Assembly: GCA_024278055.1 (NCBI GenBank)
Contig: JAJRTY010000018.1
Span: forward strand, 65,072-106,749
Length of the DNA: 41,678 nt
From: Alphaproteobacteria bacterium
GTDB taxonomy: Bacteria; Pseudomonadota; Alphaproteobacteria; Rhizobiales; JAJFHR01
Direction: 5' to 3'
Made by a program: the position numbers and the translations under genes. This document shows positions 32,226 to 41,357 of this stretch, one piece after another. Under the pieces are notes generated by a model. That model did not search any database, was not told the DNA's origin, and was given only the letters and a program-made list of their open reading frames with translations. Within the stretch, counting starts at the first letter, position 1. Every line of letters starts with the position of its first letter.

Positions 32226-33584
32226 TTAAACGGCAGCCTTCTCAGCGCGTTGCACTTCTTCAACCGCGGCGAGATAAGTCTGATTAGTTTCAAAATCGAG
32301 TCCTTCAAGTTCCACCTTGCGCGGGATCCGCAACAAGTCAAAGGCGTTGAGGAGCTTTGCACAAAAATAACCTGGCAAAAAGCCCAACACAAAGAACATG
32401 ATAATAGCACCAATGAACTGGCCAACCGGATTGATTGCCGCATAGCCTTCATAGGGTGAGGAAGGTTGCCCCCACAACAAAAAGCCAGCAATCACCACGC
32501 CGAGAAACCCGGCGTAACCATGCACGGCAACAGCGCCGACGGCATCATCAATTTTGAACTTGTTCTCGACCCAGTAGTGCAGCTTGTAAGCTGCCCAGGC
32601 ACCAAAACCACCGATCAGCAAGGCCTGTATCGGATGATACAGATCATTGCCGGCGGAAGCTGTGATAATACCGGCAAGACCACCGGAGAACGTCCACATC
32701 AAGTCACCTTTGGAGACAACATAAGCTGCCATCAGCCCGCCTGACAAAGACATCAGGAAGTTGAAAGTAATAGCCGACAGAGTTGTTGGCGCCAGATAGA
32801 TGTTGGTTGCAGTCCATGTCAGACCGGTAATCTGGCCATCAATGACTTCCGGTGAAATGATCGGAACATTGCAGGCGGCATAAAAGCCCCAGAAACCCGT
32901 ATAGATCATGAAAAAGCCGAGGGCGACCATCCACGGATTATGCGCGGGAATATCCCGTGCCGTGCCATCTTCACGAAACTTGCCGATACGCGGCCCCAAA
33001 ACAAGCAGGACGCCAAGGGCAAAACCTCCGGCAATAGCGTGAATAACACCGGAGGCATAAGCATCGTGATAGCCAAGAATTTTGACCATCCAGCCATCCC
33101 AGTGCCAGCCCCAGGACGCATCAATTATCCAGGCAACCGAGCCAATAAGAACGGCCAGGATCCAGAAGCCGCCAGAGCGTATTCTTTCAATAACCGAGCC
33201 CGAAACGATTGAAGCAGCGGTCCACGAAAACAGCAGGAAGGCTGCCCAGAACACGCCGTTAATGTGATCTGACAGATTGGTTCCCATCGCCGGGTCCCAG
33301 GGTCGTGCGCCAGTGGCAGCAGCATAATCTATGCCCTTGCCTTCGAAAATGAACGGTCCATTGGGGAAAGCAAAATAAATCCACCACCCGAAGAGGAAGA
33401 AAGAAACGGTGACCAGAGGAATCAGCATCACGTTTTTCATCAGTGTGTGTATATGATTCCGGCGCCGGCTCATTCCCACTTCATACATTAAGAAGCCCGC
33501 ATGAATTAGAAACATTAAAACCACTGTCACCCAGTAATAAAACTCGGTGAAAATCGTGGTCAGTGCGTCAAGATTATTTCCCAT
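32226..33584 (-). CDS. amt: Amt-family ammonium (or small amine) transporter
   Basis: 452 residues, about eleven hydrophobic segments. Twin pore histidines are visible in DAYASGVIHAIAGG and AVAVHGYAGFLGVV; the first carries the conserved Asp before it. The gate region is VFWAAFLLFSWTAASIVSGSVIER, and the N-terminal half has VGMSRRRNHIHTLMKN. Start: ATG at 33584 with AAAGGGA; a longer in-frame start is unlikely. Amt proteins conduct NH4+ and can admit methylammonium. Placement upstream of two glutamate-synthase-like modules suggests it feeds them. Its promoter carries the repeat array shared with module A. Confidence 0.93.
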   Translation of the reverse strand: MGNNLDALTTIFTEFYYWVTVVLMFLIHAGFLMYEVGMSRRRNHIHTLMKNVMLIPLVTVSFFLFGWWIYFAFPNGPFIFEGKGIDYAAATGARPWDPAMGTNLSDHINGVFWAAFLLFSWTAASIVSGSVIERIRSGGFWILAVLIGSVAWIIDASWGWHWDGWMVKILGYHDAYASGVIHAIAGGFALGVLLVLGPRIGKFREDGTARDIPAHNPWMVALGFFMIYTGFWGFYAACNVPIISPEVIDGQITGLTWTATNIYLAPTTLSAITFNFLMSLSGGLMAAYVVSKGDLMWTFSGGLAGIITASAGNDLYHPIQALLIGGFGAWAAYKLHYWVENKFKIDDAVGAVAVHGYAGFLGVVIAGFLLWGQPSSPYEGYAAINPVGQFIGAIIMFFVLGFLPGYFCAKLLNAFDLLRIPRKVELEGLDFETNQTYLAAVEEVQRAEKAAV

Positions 33585-33997
33585 TGATTTTCCCTTTGCC
33601 TTGCGAACTGAAAAATGCAAGCCAAACAACCACGTCTCATGCACCGCGCCTTCACAGGCGTTTCGAATGAGTTTTGATTGCCCCCACTTCTACTTCCCAG
33701 TTCCTCCCATTCAAAACATCCCGCATTTAAGATGAAAACGCATGATGCTATTTCGTCACCTGGCAGTAGATGGATTGACCCGCCGCCAGATCAATTTAGC
33801 CGATTGATCAGTGTCTCAAAGTCCCCCAACCAACTGGGCCAATTATATACCACGATTAACCAATTCCAAACAAAATGCAACCCGTATTAAACAAAGGGCA
33901 ACAATTATTCACAACAGTAAACAATCGCACGCCCTGGAATCAGGAGACAAACTGTCATCTTGACACTTTCCAAAGGGTGCGTAGTAGTGCTGTCATT
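33585..33997. other. Divergent intergenic region between amt and the cytochrome c gene
   Basis: 413 bases. It holds the phased-repeat promoter of amt at 33828-33864, leaving a leader of roughly 240 bases before amt with no recognised riboswitch fold. A TTGACA at 33960-33965 with TAGTAG 16 bases on may serve the cytochrome gene. No reading frame here looks coding. Confidence 0.5.
33828..33864 (-). promoter_or_regulatory. Phased repeat operator and -10 element of amt
   Basis: (A/G/T)(A/G)CCA-type units start at 33828, 33837, 33848 and 33858 (steps 9, 11, 10); a further AACCC at 33879 is two turns on. Minus-strand TATAAT is at 33847-33842, with TTGGAA 16 bases upstream as a possible -35. The block from CCAAT through TATATACCA is identical to that upstream of the module A ligase. 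Confidence 0.6.
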
Positions 33998-34399
33998 ATG
34001 AAAAAATCCACAATAGTCATTTATTCAGGCGTAGCCATTGGTGTTGCAGCTGTTTTGTTTTTTCAAAGCAAATCCGACACCAGCCAACCAACAGCTGAAA
34101 TCAGCATACCCCAGTTAAATGTGACGCAAACCAGGGGAAAAGAGCTGTTTGATGCCAATTGCTCTGTTTGCCATGGCAAGAATGCCACGGGCTCAGACAA
34201 CGGCCCCAGCCTGGTCCAGAAAATCTATCAGCCCCGCATGCACGCCGACGGTGCTTTTTTTATTGCCGTCAAAAGCGGCGTACGTGCTCATCACTGGCAA
34301 TTTGGTTCTATGATGCCGGTAGAAGGTGTGGAAAAATCTGAAGTTGCCCTGATTGTGCAATATGTCCGCGCCTTGCAACAAGCCAATAATATAAAATGA
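33998..34399 (+). CDS. Small membrane-anchored or secreted c-type cytochrome
   Basis: 133 residues from ATG 33998. An N-terminal hydrophobic segment (IVIYSGVAIGVAAVLFF) acts as signal anchor; the single heme site is C55-SV-C58-H59, and a Met in GSMMPVEG is the probable sixth ligand, with a terminal helix VALIVQYVRALQ. Class I cytochrome c fold. Earlier in-frame starts lack cytochrome-like sequence. It stands 95 bases ahead of an ETHE1-like gene on the same strand, so a link to sulfur oxidation is possible but unproven. Confidence 0.85.
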   Translation: MKKSTIVIYSGVAIGVAAVLFFQSKSDTSQPTAEISIPQLNVTQTRGKELFDANCSVCHGKNATGSDNGPSLVQKIYQPRMHADGAFFIAVKSGVRAHHWQFGSMMPVEGVEKSEVALIVQYVRALQQANNIK

Positions 34400-34494
34400 C
34401 AGGCTGGCGATATTTGCCCCGGTTTAACCAACCATGTTAGTGTCGGCCAGACATAACGACAATTACTCGCAAGACAGTAACCCGAGGAAGTGAC

Positions 34495-35376
34495 ATGACA
34501 ACAAAAGCTGTATTGAAGCCTGAAGTGAAGGCTTTTTTTGACGAAGCCACAAACACCATCAGCTATATCGTCAAGGATCCGGGATCGGCTGCTTGCGCAA
34601 TAATTGATTCTGTTCTTGATTTCGATCCCGCCGCCGGTCGCACCTCCATGGAGTCAGCAGATGCGATTATCGCCGCTGTGGAGAGCGGGAATTTGCAGGT
34701 CGAATGGATTGTTGAAACCCACGTTCACGCCGACCATCTTTCCGCCGCCCCCTATCTTCAGGAAAAGCTCGGCGGCAAGATTGGCATTTGCGACAAGATC
34801 ACGATTGTACAAGATGTGTTTGGCAAGATTTTTAATGCCGGCACTGAATTCCAGCGCGACGGCAGCCAGTTCGACCGGTTGTTCAGCGATGGTGATACTT
34901 TCACAATCGGAGGACTTAACGCCCGGGTTATGAGCACACCCGGCCACACGCCCGCCTGCATGACATGGATCATTGGCGATGCTGCCTTTGTCGGCGACAC
35001 TCTTTTTATGCCCGACTTTGGCACCGCGCGCTGCGATTTTCCCGGCGGTGATGCGAGCATTCTTTATCACTCTATTCAGAAAATTTTAGCCCTGCCGCCG
35101 CAAACACGGCTGTTTGTGTGTCACGACTACAAAGCACCGGGCCGCGATGAATTTGCCTGGGAAACAACGGTAGCCGAAGAACGCAAGTCAAATGTCCATG
35201 TCCATGAGGGTATCGATGAGGCAACCTTCGTTAAAACCCGTGAAACCCGCGATGCCACGCTGGGCATGCCGCGCCTCATCCTGCCTTCGATCCAGGTCAA
35301 CATGCGCGCCGGTGAGTTGCCTGAACCTGAAGATAACGGCACCCGATACCTGAAACTGCCCATCAACGCTGTTTGA
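34495..35376 (+). CDS. Metallo-beta-lactamase-fold hydrolase, ETHE1/persulfide-dioxygenase-like
   Basis: 293 residues. Metal motif ETHVHADH (H76, H78, D80, H81), then STPGHTPACMTW, FVGDTLFMPDFGTARCDFPGG and FVCHDYKAPGRDEFAWETTVAEE. The HVHADHLSAAPYLQ and the GTxRxDFxGG loop mark the ETHE1/PDO/GloB-like branch that binds a single iron and oxidises glutathione persulfide. Start: ATG with GAGGAAG upstream. The 3' end overlaps the convergent MocA-like gene by 14 bases. Substrate is inferred from family. Confidence 0.85.
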   Translation: MTTKAVLKPEVKAFFDEATNTISYIVKDPGSAACAIIDSVLDFDPAAGRTSMESADAIIAAVESGNLQVEWIVETHVHADHLSAAPYLQEKLGGKIGICDKITIVQDVFGKIFNAGTEFQRDGSQFDRLFSDGDTFTIGGLNARVMSTPGHTPACMTWIIGDAAFVGDTLFMPDFGTARCDFPGGDASILYHSIQKILALPPQTRLFVCHDYKAPGRDEFAWETTVAEERKSNVHVHEGIDEATFVKTRETRDATLGMPRLILPSIQVNMRAGELPEPEDNGTRYLKLPINAV

Positions 35377-35992
35377 AACGACTGAGCATTTCCGGCGTAT
35401 CAATATCCAGACGCGCCGCCTCACCCAGTTCAACGGTAATGACGTTTTCCGCATTTTCCTCAATCAGGTGACGCCCGCCCACATCGCCGGAAATCTGTTT
35501 GAGGAAATCAAAATATTTCACCGGCCATACAACCGGATTTCCGCGCCTGCCGTTATCCGTCGCCTGAATTATGGCGCTGTGCTGCGCCTGTTCAAATTGA
35601 TCCAGCATCCGGTTAATCATGGCACTGGTAATTCGCGGCATATCGCCAAGCAGGATGATTGCTCCGGTGCAATCATGTGGAACAGATTTAATGCCGCAAC
35701 GCAACGATGAGGCCAGCCCGTCAGCAAAATCAGGGTTTTGGCAAAAATCTACTTCAAGCCCTTTAAGCGCGTCAGCAACACCTTGCGCCTCGAATCCACT
35801 TACCACTGTGATACCGGCAACCCTGCTGGCCCGGACAGCTTCAACCACATGGCGCACCAGCGCCATACCATTGAGCCGTACAAGCAACTTGTTGGTCCCA
35901 CCCATGCGCCGGGATTGTCCGGCAGCCAGGACAATTGCGTGAACAGGAATGTTTTCCTGTGGTTTTTCCTGCCCCTTCACAGCGTCCGTCAC
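35363..35992 (-). CDS. MocA-like molybdenum-cofactor cytidylyltransferase (NTP transferase)
   Basis: 209 residues. The nucleotidyltransferase P-loop is VLAAGQSRRMGGTNKLL near the N-terminus; FADGLASSLRCGIK, GAIILLGDMPRI and GRRGNPVVWP follow, as in MocA/CoxD-associated proteins that transfer CMP to molybdopterin for xanthine-oxidase-family enzymes. The GTG start overlaps the XdhC stop (GTGA), so the three genes form a coupled operon. No molybdenum hydroxylase is encoded in the window. Confidence 0.88.
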   Translation of the reverse strand: MTDAVKGQEKPQENIPVHAIVLAAGQSRRMGGTNKLLVRLNGMALVRHVVEAVRASRVAGITVVSGFEAQGVADALKGLEVDFCQNPDFADGLASSLRCGIKSVPHDCTGAIILLGDMPRITSAMINRMLDQFEQAQHSAIIQATDNGRRGNPVVWPVKYFDFLKQISGDVGGRHLIEENAENVITVELGEAARLDIDTPEMLSRFKQR

Positions 35993-36684
35993 GCCAGCTC
36001 TCCTGTGCGATTGCGCAAGGCATCAATCACCTCAGCCATCACGGCAACTGCAATTTCCGCAGGATTGGCCGCAGCGATATCGAGCCCGATGGGGGCGTGA
36101 ATTCGGGCAATATCTTCTGCCACAACCCCGGCCTCCCTTAGCCTGCCCACCCGTTTAGCATGGGTTTTGCGACTGCCCAGCGCTCCCACGTAAAAGCATT
36201 TGGCTTGCAGGGCCGCCATCAGCGGAAAATCATCAATCTTGGGATCATGGGCCAAAACCGCCATGGCGGTGAAGCTATCCAGTGGCGTTTTTACTAAAAC
36301 CTCTTCGGGCCACTCAGCATAAACGGTTGCACCGGCGAACCGCTCCGGTGTGGCAAAAGCTGCACGAGGATCAATCACCACAGTATCAAACCCGGCAAGG
36401 CGGCTGATCGATGCCAGTACCTGGGAAATGTGTACAGCGCCAATAATCACCAGTCTGGGAGCTGGCATATGGACGTTGAAAAAAAACTCTCGCCCCCCTG
36501 TTTCCACTAAACCTGATTTCCCCGAGCCAAACCGCCGCTTAACTTCCCGGGCAATGTCAGGTCGTGTGACAGGCTCACCCTCAAGCAAAATCTCCTGCAT
36601 ACCTCCGGCAAGATCGCTTATCACAATTGCTGCACAACGCTCGCGTCGGGCCTGATTGAGAGCCGTGATGATTTCACCGCGCAT
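35989..36684 (-). CDS. XdhC C-terminal (Rossmann) domain protein
   Basis: 231 residues from the ATG at 36684. Rossmann segment RLVIIGAVHISQVLASISRLAGFDTVVIDPRAAFATPERF and GALGSRKTHAKRVGRL are typical of XdhC/CoxF proteins, which insert sulfurated molybdenum cofactor into xanthine-oxidase-family enzymes. It is separate from the N-terminal XdhC/CoxI domain gene: the two meet at TGATG, sharing one base, so this is a natural split with translational coupling rather than a frameshift. Confidence 0.88.
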   Translation of the reverse strand: MRGEIITALNQARRERCAAIVISDLAGGMQEILLEGEPVTRPDIAREVKRRFGSGKSGLVETGGREFFFNVHMPAPRLVIIGAVHISQVLASISRLAGFDTVVIDPRAAFATPERFAGATVYAEWPEEVLVKTPLDSFTAMAVLAHDPKIDDFPLMAALQAKCFYVGALGSRKTHAKRVGRLREAGVVAEDIARIHAPIGLDIAAANPAEIAVAVMAEVIDALRNRTGELA

Positions 36685-37028
36685 CAGGCAGTTGCCGCCG
36701 GTATAACCGGCTCCACATAAATCCTGATACGGCCACCGCACGAAAGACCGACTTTCCAGGCGGTTTCATCTGAAACGCCAAATTCCAAAATACCCGGCCT
36801 GCCACTGGCCATGACGTCCACGGCCTCGGTTATCACCGCCCCTTCCACGCACCCCCCGGACACAGAGCCTTCAAAATTTCCACTGCCATCAACGATCAAC
36901 TGACTGCCCACCGGGCGCGGCGACGAACCCCAGGTCTCGATGACAGTGGCAAGCACCAGACTGCGACCTTCCTTCAGCCAGGCCTCTGCTGTCGCCAGCG
37001 GGCAGGTGGAAACGAGCGAAACTGTCAT
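36684..37028 (-). CDS. XdhC/CoxI N-terminal domain protein
   Basis: 114 residues from the ATG at 37028 (AGGA six bases upstream; the TTG at 37046 is less likely). It has the family core LVLATVIETWGSSPRPVGSQLIVDGSGNFEGSVSGGCVEGAVITEA and the conserved GLSCGGRIRIYVEP. As first gene of the three-gene set it works with the Rossmann-domain partner and MocA-like protein in molybdenum-cofactor maturation for a molybdenum hydroxylase encoded elsewhere. Confidence 0.88.
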   Translation of the reverse strand: MTVSLVSTCPLATAEAWLKEGRSLVLATVIETWGSSPRPVGSQLIVDGSGNFEGSVSGGCVEGAVITEAVDVMASGRPGILEFGVSDETAWKVGLSCGGRIRIYVEPVIPAATA

Positions 37029-37154
37029 CCTGTATCCTGATTTCAACGTGTGCCGGGCATGTCGCGCAAGCCGGAATATCCCTCATTACGGTATAAATTG
37101 CAACCGACAGGCCATTGTGCCAGATGGCCGCGTCAGCGCGGCAGGGCGATGCCG

Positions 37155-40100
37155 CTAAAACTTGATTTTTTGTTGTTCGGGCTGATTGGCTTCAACAGGT
37201 TTTTCAACGGGTTTTGCGGTGTCGAGCGACCGGTTACGAAGGCTCAGAACCGCATCTGTATCGAGCAGCACCATATACAGCCAGTCGCTTGAAATCGATA
37301 CAGTTAAAATCACACCACATCCGCGGCTTTCCCAATTTCCGTATAATCTGGGTATATTGTCTGAAATTGTCTTGCCCGATTTGTCCCGCCATCTCTGGGT
37401 ACTGAAAACATCAAACTCCAAAGCACTCTCGGATTTTCCTGAGTTACCGGTGTTTTCACCAAGGAAACTCTGCCGCGCCGCCTGTTCCCGCTTGGCAGCC
37501 TGCCAGGCCTGTTTCATTCGGTAAATCTCAACATCTTCCATGGTAAATGAGCCTGAACTGGAAGTTTTATACATCCGGCTTGTATCTGGAACACATCTGG
37601 AAACAGTTTTTCTTGTAAGCTTTCTGTTTTGCCCCGGTGTTGGACCGATACCGGTCCATATCAATTTCAAACCTCCCCCCGACCTTTTTTCTTCGATCTG
37701 GGGAATGCCGTATTTCTGCCGCAGGCTTTTGTCAACCCCGGCCACCGAGGTTCGGCTCGCTTTAAGATTGATGGCGCGGGCTATGGCGATAATACGCTTG
37801 CCGGTATCCCCCGGGGCAAAATAAGCGGCGATCTGTTGCTTGAGTTTACCGGCGGTTTTTTCTTCAAAAATTGTGCCTTCAGTCAAATAGTTCCGTTCAC
37901 TGGCATGTGAATCGGCGATATTCTTGAGGATTTTTTGCTTGTATTCTATGGAAATCCCGGCGGCATCAAGAGCTTTGCGGGCGCGGGCCAAATGGGTGAC
38001 CAGGTCAATCGAACGATAGATTTTTGTTTTTTTTGCGTCAAGGCCGGCTCGAAGCAATGCCTCGGCCTCGCTAGCGGCGATACCGAGGCGTGTGCCGAGT
38101 ATGTCGAGCCTTTGCCTGCCAGCGAGGTTCTCAACCTGGGGGGCCTTTCGCACCGGAGTGTTAGACGGTTGGCGCGACCGGTTTTCTGTGCGCAAGCTTG
38201 CAGTTGAGGCTGTTTTGTTTGCCCCAGGGGCTTCATCCTCAGACGGCGCAGTATCGTCGGGAACATCATATTCCCGCACCAACTGGCGCAGTTTCTTTTC
38301 TGCATACAGAACCAAACGATAAGGTTTTATCTGGTGCAGCAGAACCGGGCGGCCCTTGCGGCGGCCACTTTTTACCCAGTCCATTGCAGGCTTGGAAACA
38401 TTTGAAAACGCGGCAAGATACAACACTCGGCTGCCGCCTCCACGCTTTTGCTTTTTCAGGGCCTCGAGTAAAAACCTGGCCTGTTTTACCGTCAAATTCA
38501 GGAAGGTGGGCATACTCTGGGGTCCGATTTCAATGGCTTCGGCCCGCCAATTGTTCTTTCGCGACTCCAAAAGCACACCGTTGAGCCTCGAAAACTTTAT
38601 CGCTTCTTTTCGCCACGACCCCGAGGTATTCTTGTAAGAAAGCGGAAAACCTTGTTTTTCACGATCATATTTTCCAAGCAAAACAGGGGTAATATGAACA
38701 AATGGTATTGGAAATTTCGGCACTTTGCTAAAAATTTTCCGTTTGTATTTCTTACGGAAACTGGCCATCACTTCAGGAAATTCAAACTCATCAAGAGCAT
38801 TGCGACCGGTATTATACCCATCAGCATATCTCGAATTGCCAAAAAGCGATTTTCCCCGTGAGATAAATGCTTTTTCCCGTTTGGACAGGATCATATCACC
38901 GAAGTATAGTGCGGCCATGTCATCTTCGAAAAGCTCTGGATTGGCAGCCAGTTGCACGAGATCGAAATATCTTCGCCAACCGCTATTACTGTAGGCGCTG
39001 TAACCTTTGTCCTGAAACACCGCGAAATGACCTCTCACCATAGGTATGCCAGTCCATTTTGCAATTTCCTCCGGCGTCAGACCGACCGTTAATTGCTCTT
39101 TGAGTTGACGATTGAGTTTCCATTTGTAAATCGTTCTCAAGGATTTGATTTCAGAACTTTTCGTCGGCAGCAAAACCAGGGCAACTCCATCGATAATCGC
39201 ATTGGTCAGCAATGCCTCGCGTTGAAGACCCGCATTGAAACTTTCAACGCCGACCTGGCCAATGGTCACATAGACCTCAAGTCGAAGACTTGCGTACCTG
39301 TCGCTTTCAAGTAGTCTGGAAAGGCGCCGCGCCGCGGTTTCATCGGTTATGGGAAGCAGCGTGATATCCGGTGTATTATCGAAATACATCTGAACATCAC
39401 GGCCCAGGTGTTTCACATACAGGCGGTCCGACGACAGGCTTGATTTGACTCCGCTGGAAAACTGATCCAACTGAACGCGCATCGGAAAGCCGCGATCGGG
39501 ATTGAAGTCGCGGGTATAGATTGTAGCCTTGAAACTGCGTGTTATGCGTAGGGGTGTGTTTACTGCTTCACTTTCCAGTTGAGAGCGAAATTCCTTCAAC
39601 ACATCCTCGCGATCAAACTTGGTTCCCTCATAGAACCTTCGGTAAAGACTGGCCGGGCCCAGTGATTTCGGAGTTGTAAAGCGACGCGGATAAACCTCAC
39701 GAAACCACCGGGAAAGCACCTTTTTATTATCCAGCAGCGACGGCTGATTGTAGATTGCCCGACGTGCCAGTTCCAACAGCAAACCATAATCTTTGTAGCT
39801 TCTGTGCGCGTTATAATCCTCGCGCCGCAAACTGCCGCCGGGCGGTTTCGCGCCAGGCGGATTTTGGGTCAACAGGTTGTTATTTACGGTGCGCGCAAAC
39901 CTTGGTTTTTTTTCCTGGCGTTGGGGTAGTTTGAATGTGGAAAATCTCCAGTTGTTATCCGCCTGAAAACTTCCCTCCAGCACGGCAACACCCGGTCGTG
40001 CGCGCGCATAGCCGGAAACACCGACCTGGGTGATCGCCGGACAGGATTCGCGAAGTTTGGCAATCAACTGAACCAACTGCCGGTCTACCAGCTGGCTGTT

Positions 40101-40325
40101 TTGAAAAATAACCGGTCGGGAAGTGATTAACTCCAGGTCCAGCCTGTCATCGCACCATTGCCTTTTTTCGCCAACATAAAGAATTTCCATATCCAGGCTT
40201 TGGACATAGGTGAGCCGGTTGGCATGTGTCCCCGCAAAAACGCTTTGAGAACTGAAAAACAATACCGGGAAGAAACCCGCAAAAAACAACAGGCGGGCAA
40301 TTCCGGCTCGTAAAAAACAGGCCAT
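37155..40325 (-). CDS. Very large exported protein of unknown family
   Basis: About 1056 residues from the ATG at 40325, chosen because it gives a compact signal peptide (RLLFFAGFFPVLFFSSQSVFAG); a GTG at 40379 adds 18 residues. The mature protein starts HANRLTYVQSLDMEILYVGEKRQWCDD. No catalytic motif or transmembrane segment is recognised after the signal. A polar, Thr/Ser/Pro-rich linker (~700-745) divides a long N-terminal part from a basic C-terminal part with three late cysteines (SRCVPDTS, SRGCGV). Codon use is uniform and the frame intact. Periplasmic or surface location with the neighbouring peptidoglycan-binding protein is likely; function unknown. Confidence 0.8.
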   Translation of the reverse strand: MACFLRAGIARLLFFAGFFPVLFFSSQSVFAGTHANRLTYVQSLDMEILYVGEKRQWCDDRLDLELITSRPVIFQNSQLVDRQLVQLIAKLRESCPAITQVGVSGYARARPGVAVLEGSFQADNNWRFSTFKLPQRQEKKPRFARTVNNNLLTQNPPGAKPPGGSLRREDYNAHRSYKDYGLLLELARRAIYNQPSLLDNKKVLSRWFREVYPRRFTTPKSLGPASLYRRFYEGTKFDREDVLKEFRSQLESEAVNTPLRITRSFKATIYTRDFNPDRGFPMRVQLDQFSSGVKSSLSSDRLYVKHLGRDVQMYFDNTPDITLLPITDETAARRLSRLLESDRYASLRLEVYVTIGQVGVESFNAGLQREALLTNAIIDGVALVLLPTKSSEIKSLRTIYKWKLNRQLKEQLTVGLTPEEIAKWTGIPMVRGHFAVFQDKGYSAYSNSGWRRYFDLVQLAANPELFEDDMAALYFGDMILSKREKAFISRGKSLFGNSRYADGYNTGRNALDEFEFPEVMASFRKKYKRKIFSKVPKFPIPFVHITPVLLGKYDREKQGFPLSYKNTSGSWRKEAIKFSRLNGVLLESRKNNWRAEAIEIGPQSMPTFLNLTVKQARFLLEALKKQKRGGGSRVLYLAAFSNVSKPAMDWVKSGRRKGRPVLLHQIKPYRLVLYAEKKLRQLVREYDVPDDTAPSEDEAPGANKTASTASLRTENRSRQPSNTPVRKAPQVENLAGRQRLDILGTRLGIAASEAEALLRAGLDAKKTKIYRSIDLVTHLARARKALDAAGISIEYKQKILKNIADSHASERNYLTEGTIFEEKTAGKLKQQIAAYFAPGDTGKRIIAIARAINLKASRTSVAGVDKSLRQKYGIPQIEEKRSGGGLKLIWTGIGPTPGQNRKLTRKTVSRCVPDTSRMYKTSSSGSFTMEDVEIYRMKQAWQAAKREQAARQSFLGENTGNSGKSESALEFDVFSTQRWRDKSGKTISDNIPRLYGNWESRGCGVILTVSISSDWLYMVLLDTDAVLSLRNRSLDTAKPVEKPVEANQPEQQKIKF

Positions 40326-40418
40326 TTGGCCAGGCTCAATCGCTGCTTTCAAATTTAGTTTTCCGCGCAAGCTTGTCACTCCGGTCGATAAAACCAGTGC
40401 GAAGTTCAGGCCAGCAAG

Positions 40419-41357
40419 TTAAAACCGTTGCTTATCGAGGGCCAGTTTCCCCTCGGGTTTTCGGCTTAAATCACCACTGTCAAATACCTTGGCAAGCTCA
40501 CTTTCGTCCAAGGCCGGTGACGGCTCCTTTTTCACCGGTGGTTCGACCGGGATTGTCTGTGGCCCGGCAACACCGGGACTGCCGGCGTTTTCCGGCTGCT
40601 GGTAGGTGGCCGACGTATCGGTAATTTCATCGCCCCAGATGTTAAACTTTTTCTCCTCAGGCACTGCACCCGCACCGGAATTTATTTCCGATGTCCTTTC
40701 AAGAGGTCTGCTGTTGTCTGAAGGGTCGGCAAGGGTTTCGCCGAATATATTTGTTTCTTCCGGCACAGAGGTTAAAATGGTACCTCCAGCGCCCCCTGTA
40801 GCGGGAACTCGGCGATCATCGACAAAGCCGGGGGGTGTTGTGCCATTGACTTGATTGTTAGCCCGCGCATACAGCAGTGATTTCTGCATTTTATCAAGTC
40901 GTCCTGTGACCGCTATTTTCTGATCGCGCTGGAAATTTCTGATTGCGGTTCTGGTCCCCCTGCCAACCTTGCCGTCAATGCCTCTGGTATCATATCCCAG
41001 GGCTACCAGCGATGATTGAATACGTATGACTTCAGCTTTGCTTGTCGCGCCGATCGAACGGCGTGCATTAGCAAGGGAGCGTTGTTTGGTATTGGGTTTT
41101 TTATAGGTGTTGGACTTGTAATGCGGCGGGCGCCGGTTGGGCCGGTATTGCGGCGAGCGCCGGTTGGCTCTGTTTTCATTGGCGCGCTGGCTGCCCGAAA
41201 CAATGGCGCCCCCTATAAGGGCACCGATGCCCAGGCCAATTAACAGGTTATGTTTCTTGGCCATGGCGTAATTGGGGATGGAAATAAATGAAGCGGTTAA
41301 GCCGACCATGGCGATCATCGATACAATCCTGGCCGTTTTTCTATGAGATACTGTCAT
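40419..41357 (-). CDS. Exported protein with peptidoglycan-binding domain
   Basis: 312 residues. N-terminal signal (ARIVSMIAMVGLTASFISIPNYAMA), a glycine-rich hydrophobic patch LLIGLGIGALIGGAIVSG, then a basic Arg/Asn/Pro/Tyr-rich stretch. A PG_binding_1 domain (~105-165) reads AEVIRIQSSLVALGYDTRGIDGKVGRGTRTAIRNFQRDQKIAVTGRLD. The C-terminal half is disordered and Pro/Glu-rich. No catalytic domain is present. It is upstream of the very large exported gene (94-base gap from that gene's chosen start), so the two are probably an envelope operon. Confidence 0.85.
   Translation of the reverse strand: MTVSHRKTARIVSMIAMVGLTASFISIPNYAMAKKHNLLIGLGIGALIGGAIVSGSQRANENRANRRSPQYRPNRRPPHYKSNTYKKPNTKQRSLANARRSIGATSKAEVIRIQSSLVALGYDTRGIDGKVGRGTRTAIRNFQRDQKIAVTGRLDKMQKSLLYARANNQVNGTTPPGFVDDRRVPATGGAGGTILTSVPEETNIFGETLADPSDNSRPLERTSEINSGAGAVPEEKKFNIWGDEITDTSATYQQPENAGSPGVAGPQTIPVEPPVKKEPSPALDESELAKVFDSGDLSRKPEGKLALDKQRF

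Noticed and set aside
33585-33827. Riboswitch in the long amt leader
   Set aside because: No conserved glycine, glutamine or other riboswitch core could be recognised by eye; the region is described only as leader sequence.
36682-36686. Frameshift in a single xdhC gene
   Set aside because: The two halves meet at TGATG with one shared base and each has its own domain boundary; split XdhC/CoxI and Rossmann-domain genes are a normal arrangement in this group.
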